From Aliihoeflea sp052435735 (GTDB lineage: Bacteria > Pseudomonadota > Alphaproteobacteria > Rhizobiales > Rhizobiaceae): a stretch of DNA of 64,000 nucleotides. This document shows, piece after piece, positions 16,502 through 25,420 of the stretch. Position 1 is the first letter of the stretch; each line of letters starts with the position of its first letter. The notes under the pieces were generated by a model that ran no database searches, was not told where the DNA came from, and saw only the letters and a program-made list of their open reading frames with translations. The position numbers were made by a program, and so were the translations under genes. The DNA lies in assembly GCA_052435735.1 (NCBI GenBank), contig JBQVNB010000002.1, positions 186,001 to 250,000 on the forward strand, written 5' to 3'.

Positions 16502-17608
16502 ATGAAGATATGCCATCTCACATCCGTTCACGAGCGTTACGATATCCGCATCTTCCTCAAGCAGTGCCGCTCCCTTGCAAGGGCCGGTCATGAGGTGACG
16601 CTGGTCGTTGCGGACGGCCGTGGGCCGGAGACGCGAGAGGGCGTCCGCATCGTCGATGCCGGCCGACGGGCTGCATCGCGCCCGCAGCGCATGACACAGA
16701 CGACGCGCCGCGTGGAAGAGACGGCGCGTTCGACCGGCGCCGACATCTATCATCTGCACGACCCCGAACTGATTCCGGCCGGGCTGCGGCTGAAGCGCGA
16801 CGGCGCGAAGATCGTCTTCGATTCCCACGAAGACTACATCACCGACATCCTGACCAAGCCCTATCTGAAATTCGGTTCCGCGCGGGCGGTGTCGGCAGCG
16901 TTCGGCTGGTTCGAGAAAGGGGCGCTTTCCCGGTTCGACGGCGTCGTTTCGGCCTACGACGCCATCGCCGATGCCTACCGCGCGCGGGGTATCGCGTCGC
17001 GCGTCATCAACAATTATCCGATCGAAGAGGAAATCGTCCCTGAAGGCGGCCGAACGATCGCCCCTGGTTTCGTCTGCTACACGGGTGCGGTCACGGAAAT
17101 TCGCGGCGTTCCGAAGCTCGTCGACGCCATGACGCTTTGCAGGACGCCGGTGAAACTGCTGCTCGTCGGCCCGTTCACGGAAAGGCGCGGGCAGGCGATG
17201 TGCGAGGTGAGCCCCGGCTGGAGCCGGGTCGAGGCGTTCGGCAGGCTCGATCGCGCGGCGATGAGGGATCAGATGGCGCGGTGCGTGGCCGGTCTCGTCA
17301 CGTTCCTTCCCGTCGCGAACCATGTCGCGGCGCAGCCTAACAAACTGTTCGAATACATGGCCGCCGGACTTGCGGTGATCGGTTCTGATTTCCCGCTATG
17401 GAAGACCATCATCGAAGGCGAGGAATGCGGCATCTGCGTCGACCCGACCGACCCGCGCGCCATCGCCGCGGCGATCGACGCCCTGAACGCCGATCCAGAA
17501 CGCGCGAGGCGCATGGGCGAAGCTGGTCGGCGGGCGGTGGTCGCGCGCTATAACTGGAATGCCGAGGCCGAAAAGCTCGTCGCGTTCTACGAGGAACTTG
17601 CGGCGTAG
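16502..17608 (+). CDS. Glycosyltransferase (GT4-like)
   Basis: A 368-residue GT-B glycosyltransferase. DIYHLHDPELIPAGLRLK and FDSHEDYI mark the N-terminal acceptor domain, and NKLFEYMAAGLAVIGSDFPLW the C-terminal donor site. It follows wecC by 51 bases and may transfer ManNAcA or the next sugar, but the specificity is not visible. ATG 16502 is preferred to an in-frame TTG at 16457. Its 3' end overlaps the opposing GT2 gene by 22 bases. Confidence 0.85.
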   Translation: MKICHLTSVHERYDIRIFLKQCRSLARAGHEVTLVVADGRGPETREGVRIVDAGRRAASRPQRMTQTTRRVEETARSTGADIYHLHDPELIPAGLRLKRDGAKIVFDSHEDYITDILTKPYLKFGSARAVSAAFGWFEKGALSRFDGVVSAYDAIADAYRARGIASRVINNYPIEEEIVPEGGRTIAPGFVCYTGAVTEIRGVPKLVDAMTLCRTPVKLLLVGPFTERRGQAMCEVSPGWSRVEAFGRLDRAAMRDQMARCVAGLVTFLPVANHVAAQPNKLFEYMAAGLAVIGSDFPLWKTIIEGEECGICVDPTDPRAIAAAIDALNADPERARRMGEAGRRAVVARYNWNAEAEKLVAFYEELAA

Positions 17609-18351
17609 CGAGAATATTTGGCGCGATTGAGTACTGCATAGCGCCCGCACAGATAGGCGCTTCGAAGCGCCCCGAAGCCTTCGCGATGGCGGTAGATGTG
17701 CCAGAAGAAGCGCAGCACCTTCATCTTGTCCGACGACACGCTCTGCGCGCCCACGCGGTAGGTCGCGAGTTTCTGCTGCAATCCGAGGATGCGCGTGCCG
17801 TCGCGCGTCAGTTCCAGCCACAGCGCGTAGTCTTCATGGCCGCAGATCGGGAAGGGCGGACGGCCCAACTTTTCCGCGTCGTAGACGGCCGTCAGGCAGC
17901 CGATGCTGTTGCCTTTGAGGAGGCTCGCATAGTCGGCGAAGGCAGGCGGCATGAAGGCGCCGATCTTTCCGCCGCTGGTATCGACGACGTCAAAGCCCGT
18001 GCAGGAGATCGCCGCGCCTGCTTTTTCCATTGCGCTCAACTGGAGCTCGGTCTTGCGCGGCGACCACAAATCGTCGGCGTCGAGAAAGGCGACGTAGCGC
18101 GAATTTGCCTCGGCCAGCGCCAGATTGCGCGGCACGGCAGGACCACCGCTGTTGCGCCCGGTCGACAGGAGGCGGATACGCGCGTCGCGCTCCGCATGGC
18201 GCCCGACGACATCGGCCGTGCCGTCGCTCGACATGTCGTCGACGACGATCAGTTCGAAGTCCTGAACGGTCTGCGACAGGACGGACTCGATGGACTGCGC
18301 GATCGTCGCTTCGGCATTGAAGGCGGGCATGACGACGCTGACGAGGGGCAT
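17587..18351 (-). CDS. Glycosyltransferase family 2 protein
   Basis: A 254-residue GT-A fold transferase. VSVVMPAFNAEATIAQSIES is the canonical N-terminus, DFELIVVDDMSSDGT binds the nucleotide, and YVAFLDADDLW carries the DxD metal-binding motif; GHEDYALWLEL is the catalytic-base region. ATG 18351 is chosen because it gives the standard GT2 start and AAGG lies eight bases upstream; ATG 18441 would add 30 residues. It is convergent with the GT4-like gene and divergent from the phosphoglycosyl transferase gene. Confidence 0.88.
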   Translation of the reverse strand: MPLVSVVMPAFNAEATIAQSIESVLSQTVQDFELIVVDDMSSDGTADVVGRHAERDARIRLLSTGRNSGGPAVPRNLALAEANSRYVAFLDADDLWSPRKTELQLSAMEKAGAAISCTGFDVVDTSGGKIGAFMPPAFADYASLLKGNSIGCLTAVYDAEKLGRPPFPICGHEDYALWLELTRDGTRILGLQQKLATYRVGAQSVSSDKMKVLRFFWHIYRHREGFGALRSAYLCGRYAVLNRAKYSRYAASSS

Positions 18352-18444
18352 GGAATCGGCCTTGGAGCGAAGAACGGCGAGGTTGACAAACGGGTGCTCC
18401 GCTCGTGATAGCACCTTGATGCGCAGCTTCACACAGGACATGGC

Positions 18445-19029
18445 ATGACCGCCGTCTCTCGCGATCCGGCCCCCGGCGGCAAGCGCCTGCTCGACATCGC
18501 GGTCGCGCTGCCGCTCCTGCTCGTCGCCTCGCCGGTGCTCGCCGTCCTCGTGCTTGCGATCAGGTGGGATTCGACGGGGCCGGGGCTGTTCCGGCAAATG
18601 CGGGTCGGGCAAGGGGAGCGTGCGTTCACGTGCCTGAAGCTGAGGACCATGCGGGCGGATACGGGCGATCGCGCCACGCATTTGACCTCGGCCGAACAGG
18701 TAACGCGCATGGGCGGGTTCCTGCGGCGGACCAAGCTCGACGAGCTTCCCCAGCTTTGGAACGTTCTCAAGGGCGAGATGAGCCTGGTGGGTCCGCGCCC
18801 CTGCCTTCCCTCGCAGGACGAGTTGATCGCTGCCCGCCGCCGGCGTGGCGTGTTCCTCGCCCGCCCGGGGATCACCGGCCTTGCGCAGGTGAGGGGGATC
18901 GACATGTCGGACCCGGAGCGGCTCGCCGAGCTCGACGCGCGCTACGTCGAAACGATGTCGATCGCGGGCGATCTGGGCATCCTGGCGCAGACCCTTATTG
19001 GCAAGGGGCAGGGCGACCGGACGGCATAG
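18445..19029 (+). CDS. Bacterial sugar transferase (initiating phosphoglycosyl transferase)
   Basis: A 194-residue monotopic phosphoglycosyl transferase of the PglC/ExoY type, which moves a sugar-1-phosphate onto undecaprenyl phosphate and so starts the repeat unit. Visible features are KRLLDIAVALPLLLVASPVL (re-entrant membrane helix), TCLKLRTMRAD (active-site region) and RRTKLDELPQLWNVLKGEMS followed by LVGPRPCLPSQ. It is the short, catalytic-only form without the N-terminal membrane domain of WbaP. It ends six bases from the convergent heparinase-like gene. Confidence 0.92.
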   Translation: MTAVSRDPAPGGKRLLDIAVALPLLLVASPVLAVLVLAIRWDSTGPGLFRQMRVGQGERAFTCLKLRTMRADTGDRATHLTSAEQVTRMGGFLRRTKLDELPQLWNVLKGEMSLVGPRPCLPSQDELIAARRRRGVFLARPGITGLAQVRGIDMSDPERLAELDARYVETMSIAGDLGILAQTLIGKGQGDRTA

Positions 19030-19035
19030 CGCAGC

Positions 19036-20703
19036 TTATTTGAAGCCGATCTCCCACGAGATCGAGCGCCGCCAGCCGGGACAGATGGCGCGAACGACGC
19101 TCGTTGGCGTCATTTTCAGGTAAGATTCGGAAAACCACCCGAGCAGCGGCTCTTGCTGCCCGCGAACGGTTTCGATGCGGCAATCATCCTCGACCAGGAC
19201 CGCTTCGACGCGGTTTTCGCCGACGGCGATCGTGAACCCGTTTTCCGTCAGCTCGGGCTCGAGGTCCGGCGCGAGGTGGAGGCTGCTGACGAACTGCCGG
19301 CGCCATGGAAAGGAGGCCACTTCGTCGCTGATTTTCAGATGCCGGCCGGGCCAGTAGATGATCGTGCGGTCCTGCGAGAAATTCGACGGTCGGTTGATCC
19401 GTCCCGCAAGAACGAAACCGTCATCCGTCACGTCGATCGGATCGAGTTGCGAGCCGGTCAGGTCGACATCCTTCGGGCGCGTTTCGACGCCGTCGATGCT
19501 GATCGTGTTGTGAGCGGCGGCGCTGACGACGTAAGACCGCATGGCATCTTCATTGTAGCCGTATTTTCCGCTGTCGGCGAAGATGAGCTGTCCGAACTCG
19601 AAGAGCTCGAAACTCAGGTCGTCAGCGTGCTTGTGCGAGGTCGAAAAACCCATCCCCGCCATGAAGATCATCGATTGCGGGTCGCCTGAGGGAAGCGAAC
19701 GGACGATGGCATAGCCCGAATCCGTGAAGTCGCCGACGGCATAGCAGGCGTCGTCGGTCAGGCATTCCGGCTCGGCCGGATCTTCCGCCAGCGTTGCCAG
19801 CCGGCCCTCGCTGTCGCCGATCCGCGCCACGTTTCCGCTCGGAAAACTGAACCACGGCGTGATCGCCGCCGCCCTGTCGAGGATCTCGCGGATCTCCGGC
19901 ACGTCGATGTGCCGTGTGCCCCCGAGCCGTTCGATCGAGCGGATCGTGAAATAATGGTAGGTCGGCGAATTTTCCTTGTGAACGCCCTGTGGCGTGAACT
20001 GCGCCGGCAGGATTTCGTCCTTGAGGTAGGTGGCGGCAAGCTCGCGACCACCTTCGCACTCCTCGACATCGGAGGCGACGAGGCAAAGGAGGTTCAGCCC
20101 GAAGACCTGAAACAGGCCGTGATTGCCGGTGGTCAGGAAGTTGAGGTCCTGCAGGCGTTCGGCATGCTCCCCCGCCATTTCGTCCAGCGCTTGCCGCTGC
20201 TGCGGCGTGACCACCAGTTCCGACTTCTCGATGAGGTCGAGGAAGAATGCGATCCGCAGTGCCCGGATGCCGGTCGACATGTCGTACCAGGCGAAATTGT
20301 TGCCATGATCGTCATCGGCGTGGAAAGCGTGCCAGTCTTCCACGTATGTGAGCGCTTCGGCGAGAAGCTGCACGTCGCCGCTCTTGAAATACTCGACGAT
20401 GTAGGGATCGACCATCCGCCACGCATTGAGCTGAAAGCGCCAATTGCGATCTTCGAACGGATCGGCCGCCCAGTTCAGCGGAAGTTCGAGTGGCCACGGC
20501 TCCACGTCGCGCCTCGGCCGAAAGCCGAGCTCGCGTTGCTGCTCGAAATTGTGTGCGGTCTGCATCAGGAACAGGTCGTCGCGCTCGATGGCGAAAGTGC
20601 TCTTCGGCCCGATCATGGTCGCGACTAGCGCCACGAGGGCAAAAAGAAAAATCCTGCTGGAAGGCGCAGGCTTCCGGTCGACAAGTTCCAATTGTGTGTT
20701 CAC
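19036..20703 (-). CDS. Exported heparinase II/III-like polysaccharide lyase
   Basis: A 555-residue protein with a signal sequence (hydrophobic residues ~19-36, cleavage possible after STFA) and the (alpha/alpha) toroid plus beta-sandwich plan of heparinase II/III and alginate lyases. GFSTSHKHADDLSFELF (about residues 350-365) is the family's conserved histidine motif, and SAAAHNTISIDGVE is the next typical segment. It would cleave uronic-acid-containing polysaccharide in the periplasm, perhaps trimming the polymer made by this locus (WecC supplies a uronic acid). The start is GTG at 20703; no strong ribosome-binding site is visible. Confidence 0.8.
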   Translation of the reverse strand: MNTQLELVDRKPAPSSRIFLFALVALVATMIGPKSTFAIERDDLFLMQTAHNFEQQRELGFRPRRDVEPWPLELPLNWAADPFEDRNWRFQLNAWRMVDPYIVEYFKSGDVQLLAEALTYVEDWHAFHADDDHGNNFAWYDMSTGIRALRIAFFLDLIEKSELVVTPQQRQALDEMAGEHAERLQDLNFLTTGNHGLFQVFGLNLLCLVASDVEECEGGRELAATYLKDEILPAQFTPQGVHKENSPTYHYFTIRSIERLGGTRHIDVPEIREILDRAAAITPWFSFPSGNVARIGDSEGRLATLAEDPAEPECLTDDACYAVGDFTDSGYAIVRSLPSGDPQSMIFMAGMGFSTSHKHADDLSFELFEFGQLIFADSGKYGYNEDAMRSYVVSAAAHNTISIDGVETRPKDVDLTGSQLDPIDVTDDGFVLAGRINRPSNFSQDRTIIYWPGRHLKISDEVASFPWRRQFVSSLHLAPDLEPELTENGFTIAVGENRVEAVLVEDDCRIETVRGQQEPLLGWFSESYLKMTPTSVVRAICPGWRRSISWEIGFK

Positions 20704-20829
20704 GCTTCCGCCGCCACGTCTTTCTGAATCAAAACTATGGCCAAGCGGCCTGCGCCGTGATGTCCACGACGCTGCGTCAGTCCCTCCGATGCCTCATTGT
20801 GCGAAGCCTTTGGCTGGCGCGCAAAAGGC

Positions 20830-21357
20830 TCAGCTACCCGTCCTGTTGAGGTCCCGTATCAGGGAAAGACGAACGGCTTCGGCAGCCTCTCGTGCTGCCC
20901 GGTCCTGTGCGTCCTGTTGGGCTCTCCTTGCGGCGAACTGTTGCCGGCTGACGTCGAAGGCAGCGCGGGAAGACGTGCGCCCTTCGGCAACGACGCGACC
21001 ATCGCGATCGCGCAGGCTGTACTGCACCGTGACCGTCGATACGGCCGAGGTCGGCTCCTGCTCTCGGCTGCGCTGGATGGCGGCTGCAGAGGTTCGTGAG
21101 GTCCGCGCCGAAATCGCCAAATCATAATCCGCCTGCGCCGGCTCGCCCGCGCCGCCGCTGAAAAGGAATATCAGATGATTGCGAACGTCCTGCGTCGTGC
21201 GGTCTCGGGCCGGGGATATCGAAATCCTGGACAGATCGACCACGCCGGCGTTCGAGACCGTTCTCGCCACGACCGATCCATCGCCCTGGTAGAGAGGTTG
21301 TACCGTGCATCCTGACAAGGCGATCAGGGTCGCAGCTAGTGTAATTCCGCGCATCAT
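20830..21357 (-). CDS. lptE: LptE-like LPS-assembly lipoprotein
   Basis: A 175-residue lipoprotein: LAATLIALSGC is a lipobox with the modified Cys near residue 15, followed by TVQPLY, as in rhizobial LptE. RNHLIFLFSGGAGEPAQADY and the C-terminal QDAQDRAAREAAEAVRL also match that family. LptE plugs the LptD pore that delivers LPS to the outer membrane. ATG 21357 is favoured over upstream GTG 21387 by GAGGGA ten bases before it. The usual leuS/holA neighbours are absent, so it may be a second copy tied to the polysaccharide locus. The symbol is by family resemblance. Confidence 0.7.
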   Translation of the reverse strand: MMRGITLAATLIALSGCTVQPLYQGDGSVVARTVSNAGVVDLSRISISPARDRTTQDVRNHLIFLFSGGAGEPAQADYDLAISARTSRTSAAAIQRSREQEPTSAVSTVTVQYSLRDRDGRVVAEGRTSSRAAFDVSRQQFAARRAQQDAQDRAAREAAEAVRLSLIRDLNRTGS

Positions 21358-21466
21358 ACCGTGTGGTTCCCTCGCCGTTGCGTACACCTACCGTGAAAAT
21401 CCGCCACCGGGCAACACGAAAGACACCAGTGAGTTGCCGCAGCCTCGGCAGGCGAGGGCTCGATCG

Positions 21467-22633
21467 TCAGTCTTTCGCGCTGAGCTGCTGTTGCAGCCTT
21501 TCCAGCATGCCGAGGCAGGCGTCGAGCTGGGCGATTTCGACGAATTCGTCCGGCTTGTGCGCCTGCGCGATCGATCCGGGGCCGCAGATGACGGCCGACA
21601 TGCCCATGCTCTGGAAGAGGCCGGCTTCGGTGCCGAAAGAGACGAGTTCGGCCTCATGCGCGCCGGTCAGTTCGAAGACGATGTCGCGGGCTTCGGACTG
21701 CGAAACCGGCAAAAGGCCCTGCACCTCGCCAACGACATGGGTAACGATGTCGGCATGGGCGCAGACTTTGCGCATGGCGGGGCGCAGCACGTCGTCGACA
21801 TAGGCGGCGAGTTCGGCCTTCACATGGTCGGAATCGTCGGTGTGGACCGGCCGCATCTCCCATTCGACCGAGCATTGGCCGGCGATGGTGTTGCGGGCAT
21901 TGCCGCCGGCCATCTTGCCGACCTGCACGGTCGTCCAGGGCGGCGAGAACCGGCTGCCGGCAGGCGCGCGCAGCTTCAGTTCCTCGCCGAGTTCGAGGAG
22001 GCGCATGATGTAGCGCACCGCGTATTCGATTGCGTTGACGCCCTTGTCCGGTTGCGAGCCGTGGCCGTCCATGCCGGTGAATTCGGTCGTGTATTCGTAG
22101 CAGCCCTTGTGACCCTCGATGACGCCCATCAGCGTCGGCTCGCCGACAATGGCGACCGACGGCTTGATGTCGGCCTTGGCGAGTTCGGCGACGAGCGCCT
22201 GGCCGCCGAGGCAGCCGACCTCTTCGTCATAGGTGAAGGCGAAGTGGAGCGGGCGCCTCAGCCTCGCGGCGGCGAAGCGCGGTGCCATCGCGAGCGATGC
22301 CGCGATGAAGCCCTTCATATCGCAGGTGCCGCGCCCGTAGAGCTTTCCGTCGCGCTCGGTGAGGGTGAATGGGTCGCTGGACCAGTCCTGTCCCTCGACC
22401 GGGACGACGTCCGAATGACCGGAAAGCACGATGCCGCCATCGCCTTCCGGGCCGATCGTGGCGAAGAGGTTGGCCTTGGTGCCGGATGGATCGAGCGAGA
22501 CGGAAAGCCGCGCGCCCGCGCTCGACAACAGATCGCCGGCATAGGCGATCAGTTGCAGATTGCTGTCGGCCGACACCGTCGGGAAAGCGACGAGATCGGC
22601 GAGGATCGCGCGGGTCCGGGCAAGATCGCTCAA
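21467..22633 (-). CDS. M20 deacetylase, ArgE-like
   Basis: A 388-residue zinc-dependent amide hydrolase of the ArgE/DapE group. GGIVLSGHSDVVPVEGQDW and YGRGTCDMKGF supply the first His and the bridging Asp; FTYDEEVGCLG supplies the catalytic Glu and metal Glu. By family it is acetylornithine deacetylase. It follows the DoeA-like gene by only four bases, so it may instead remove acetyl from an ectoine-derived N-acetyl-diaminobutyrate. TTG 22633 is supported by AAGGA eight bases upstream. Confidence 0.82.
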   Translation of the reverse strand: MSDLARTRAILADLVAFPTVSADSNLQLIAYAGDLLSSAGARLSVSLDPSGTKANLFATIGPEGDGGIVLSGHSDVVPVEGQDWSSDPFTLTERDGKLYGRGTCDMKGFIAASLAMAPRFAAARLRRPLHFAFTYDEEVGCLGGQALVAELAKADIKPSVAIVGEPTLMGVIEGHKGCYEYTTEFTGMDGHGSQPDKGVNAIEYAVRYIMRLLELGEELKLRAPAGSRFSPPWTTVQVGKMAGGNARNTIAGQCSVEWEMRPVHTDDSDHVKAELAAYVDDVLRPAMRKVCAHADIVTHVVGEVQGLLPVSQSEARDIVFELTGAHEAELVSFGTEAGLFQSMGMSAVICGPGSIAQAHKPDEFVEIAQLDACLGMLERLQQQLSAKD

Positions 22634-22637
22634 CGGC

Positions 22638-23822
22638 CTAGTCCTTGACGATGAGCTTGCGCGGGCGGTCGCAGAAGCATTCGGCCGCGCCGTTGTCGCG
22701 GATCAGGATGCTTTCGGTGATCTCGAGCCCCCAATCGTCCATCCAAAGGCCCGGCATGAAATGGAAGGTCATGCCGGCTTCCAGAACGGTCTCGTCCTCC
22801 TTGCGGAAAGAGATGGTGCGCTCGCCCCAGTCCGGCGGATAGGAAATGCCGATCGGATAGCCGCAGCGCGCGTCGCGCTTGATGCCGGCCTTGAGCAGCG
22901 AGGCGTGAAGCGCATTGGCGACGTCGCAGGCGCGATTGCCGGGCCGCGCGGCCTCGAGGCCGGCCTCCAACCCTTCGACGAGCGCCTTTTCCGCGTCGAC
23001 GAGATATTGCGGCGGCTTGCCGAGGAAGACGGTGCGGCAGAACGGAGTGTGGTAGCGACGATAGCAGCCGGCGATCTCGAAGAAGGTCGCCTCGCCGCGT
23101 TTGAACTCGCGCCCGTCCCAGGAAAGATGCGGCGCTGCGGCATCGGTGCCCGAGGGGAGAAGCGGCACGATGGCGGCGTAGTCTCCCCAGTGGCCGTCCG
23201 CGCCACGGATCGCATCGCGATAGATTTCGGCGACGAGCTCGTTCTTCTTCAGTCCCGGCTCCATGCGCTCGGCGATGCCGTCGACGACCACCTCGGCTAT
23301 GCGCGCGGCACGGCGCATGAAGACGATTTCCTCCTCGGACTTGACGGTGCGCTGCCAGTTCACAAGCGCCGTGGCGTCGACGAAGGTCGCATTGGCAAGC
23401 GCCTTTTCGAGCGTCAGATATGCCTTGGCGGAGAAGTAATAGTTTTCGAGTTCGAGGCCGATGCGTTTGCCGGCATAACCATGGCGGGTCAGGATCTCTG
23501 CCAGATCCTGCATCGGATGGCGCACGGTCGACTGCACATATTGCTCGCCATAGGGCTGCACGTTGTCGGGCGACATCCAGACGGTGCGCAGCGCGCCGTT
23601 GCCGTCCTGCGCACGGCCCCACCAGATCGGGTCGCGGTCATGAAAGACGATCACGCCCTGGTGGACGTAGAACGACCATCCATCATAGCCGGTGATCCAC
23701 GACATGTTGGACGGGTCCTCGACGAAAAGGACGTCGATCTCCTTGTCGGCCATCGCCTTTCGCACCTTGGCGAGGCGGCGGTCATATTCGGGGCGGGAGA
23801 AGGGCAGGTCGATCGCTGGCAT
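22638..23822 (-). CDS. doeA: M24 family hydrolase, probable ectoine hydrolase (DoeA/EutD-like)
   Basis: A 394-residue pita-bread-fold protein (creatinase N-domain plus M24 domain). Long stretches agree with what I recall of ectoine hydrolase: DPSNMSWITGYDGWSFYVHQ, VDATALVNWQRTVKSEEEI, AIVPLLPSGTDAAAPHLSWD, FEIAGCYRRYH and GMTFHFMPGLWMDDWGLEIT. Ectoine hydrolase opens the ectoine ring to N-acetyl-diaminobutyrate. ATG 23822 is preferred over GTG 23855. It forms a two-gene operon with the M20 deacetylase and is divergent from an aminotransferase. No ectoine transporter or AsnC-type DoeX regulator is seen nearby, so the substrate stays inferred. Confidence 0.75.
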   Translation of the reverse strand: MPAIDLPFSRPEYDRRLAKVRKAMADKEIDVLFVEDPSNMSWITGYDGWSFYVHQGVIVFHDRDPIWWGRAQDGNGALRTVWMSPDNVQPYGEQYVQSTVRHPMQDLAEILTRHGYAGKRIGLELENYYFSAKAYLTLEKALANATFVDATALVNWQRTVKSEEEIVFMRRAARIAEVVVDGIAERMEPGLKKNELVAEIYRDAIRGADGHWGDYAAIVPLLPSGTDAAAPHLSWDGREFKRGEATFFEIAGCYRRYHTPFCRTVFLGKPPQYLVDAEKALVEGLEAGLEAARPGNRACDVANALHASLLKAGIKRDARCGYPIGISYPPDWGERTISFRKEDETVLEAGMTFHFMPGLWMDDWGLEITESILIRDNGAAECFCDRPRKLIVKD

Positions 23823-23986
23823 CGCAGGGCTCGCAAGGAGGAAGTGACGCTGCACGCTATCCGAACCGCAGCCGCGATGAAAAGCGGCAGTTGCGACTAT
23901 CGGTGACGGATCATTGGCACAAGGGTTTTCTTATCCCCCACCGCTGGTCCATAACCGGAGCGACCTCAACTCAAGGAGCCCAAGCG

Positions 23987-25357
23987 ATGCTGAAGAACGA
24001 CATGCTCGACCAGTGGGACCGTGCGCATTTCTTCCACCCGTCGACCCATCTCGCCCAGCATGAGCGGGGCGAGACGCCGAACCGGATCGTGACCGGGGGC
24101 AAGGGCGTCCATATCGAGGATCGCGACGGCAACCGTCTGCTCGACGCCTTCGCCGGGCTCTATTGCGTCAATGTCGGCTATGGGCGGCCCGAGATCGCCG
24201 AGGCGATCGCTGCCCAGGCGAAGGAACTCGCCTACTATCACGCCTATGTCGGCCACGGCACGGAGGCCTCGATCACGCTGGCGCAGATGGTGCTGGAGCG
24301 GGCGCCCAAGAACATGTCGAAAGTTTATTTCGGCCTCGGCGGCTCGGATGCGAACGAGACCAACGTCAAGCTCGTCTGGTATTACAACAACATCCTCGGC
24401 CGGCCAGAAAAGAAGAAGATCATCTCGCGCTGGCGCGGCTATCACGGCTCGGGGCTCGTGACGGGCTCGCTGACTGGGCTGAAGCTCTTCCACGACAAGT
24501 TCGACCTGCCGCTGGAACGCATCCTGCACACCGAGGCGCCCTATTATTTCCGTCGGCCCGATGCGGCCATGAGCGAGGCCGATTTCGTTGCGCATTGCGC
24601 AGGCGAACTGGAAAAGCTGATCGCCCGCGAAGGCGCCGACACGATCGCCGCCTTCATCGGCGAGCCGGTGCTGGGCACGGGCGGCATCGTGCCGCCGCCG
24701 GCGGGCTACTGGGAGGCGATCCAGGCGGTGCTGCGCAAGCACGACATCCTGCTGATCGCCGACGAGGTCGTGACCGGTTTCGGCCGCCTCGGCACCATGT
24801 TCGGCTCGGACCATTACGGCATCGAGGCCGACATGATCACGATCGCCAAGGGATTGACCTCGGCCTATGCGCCGCTCTCGGGCTCGATCATTTCGCAGAA
24901 GGTCTGGGACGTGCTGGCACGTGGGACGGATGAGAACGGACCGATCGGCCATGGCTGGACCTATTCGGCGCACCCGATCGGGGCGGCGGCGGGCGTTGCC
25001 AACCTGAAGCTGATCGACAGCCTGGGGCTGGTGAAGAATGCCGGCGAGACGGGGGCGTATCTGAACGCCGAAATGCGCAAGGCGGTGAGCGACCACGCCC
25101 ATGTCGGCGACGTGCGCGGCGAGGGGATGCTTTGCGCGGTCGAGTTCGTCGAGGATCGCGACAAGCGCTCGTTCTCCGATCCGGCGAGAAAGATCGGGCC
25201 GTCGGTCGCGGCCGCTCTGCTCAAGCGCGGCGTCATCGCCAGAGCGATGCCGCAGGGCGATATCCTCGGCTTTGCCCCGCCACTTTGCCTGACGCGCGCG
25301 GAAGCCGACGAGATCGTGCAAAAGACCGCGGAGGCGGTGGGCGAAGTGCTCGGTTGA
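23987..25357 (+). CDS. Class III (omega) aminotransferase
   Basis: A 456-residue PLP enzyme. WDRAHFFHPSTHLAQHERGE is the typical start of this subgroup; SRWRGYHGSG binds cofactor phosphate, LLIADEVVTGFGRLG contains the PLP-ring Asp, and ITIAKGLTSAYAPLS carries the Schiff-base lysine (Lys288). AAGGAG at 23973-23978 fixes ATG 23987. The subgroup includes putrescine, beta-alanine and diaminobutyrate transaminases. Next to the DoeA-like and M20 genes it could play the DoeD role (diaminobutyrate to aspartate semialdehyde), but this is inference from neighbours. Confidence 0.82.
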   Translation: MLKNDMLDQWDRAHFFHPSTHLAQHERGETPNRIVTGGKGVHIEDRDGNRLLDAFAGLYCVNVGYGRPEIAEAIAAQAKELAYYHAYVGHGTEASITLAQMVLERAPKNMSKVYFGLGGSDANETNVKLVWYYNNILGRPEKKKIISRWRGYHGSGLVTGSLTGLKLFHDKFDLPLERILHTEAPYYFRRPDAAMSEADFVAHCAGELEKLIAREGADTIAAFIGEPVLGTGGIVPPPAGYWEAIQAVLRKHDILLIADEVVTGFGRLGTMFGSDHYGIEADMITIAKGLTSAYAPLSGSIISQKVWDVLARGTDENGPIGHGWTYSAHPIGAAAGVANLKLIDSLGLVKNAGETGAYLNAEMRKAVSDHAHVGDVRGEGMLCAVEFVEDRDKRSFSDPARKIGPSVAAALLKRGVIARAMPQGDILGFAPPLCLTRAEADEIVQKTAEAVGEVLG

Positions 25358-25409
25358 CCCCGGTTGACGTCGATCTGATCTTATATAGGTAATTCGGTCT
25401 ATATATATA

Positions 25410-25415
25410 TATAAT
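25410..25415 (+). promoter_or_regulatory. Probable -10 box of the rfb operon
   Basis: A perfect TATAAT sits at the end of a (TA)7 run (25400-25413) in the AT-rich gap before rfbA. No good -35 is seen at 16-18 bases, so an activator may be needed. Transcription from here would begin near 25422, at the base of the inverted repeat that follows. Confidence 0.45.
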
Positions 25416-25420
25416 TGCGG

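Noticed and set aside
15170..17323. 717-codon open frame on the minus strand
   Set aside because: Antisense of wecC and the following glycosyltransferase, both with strong motifs on the plus strand.
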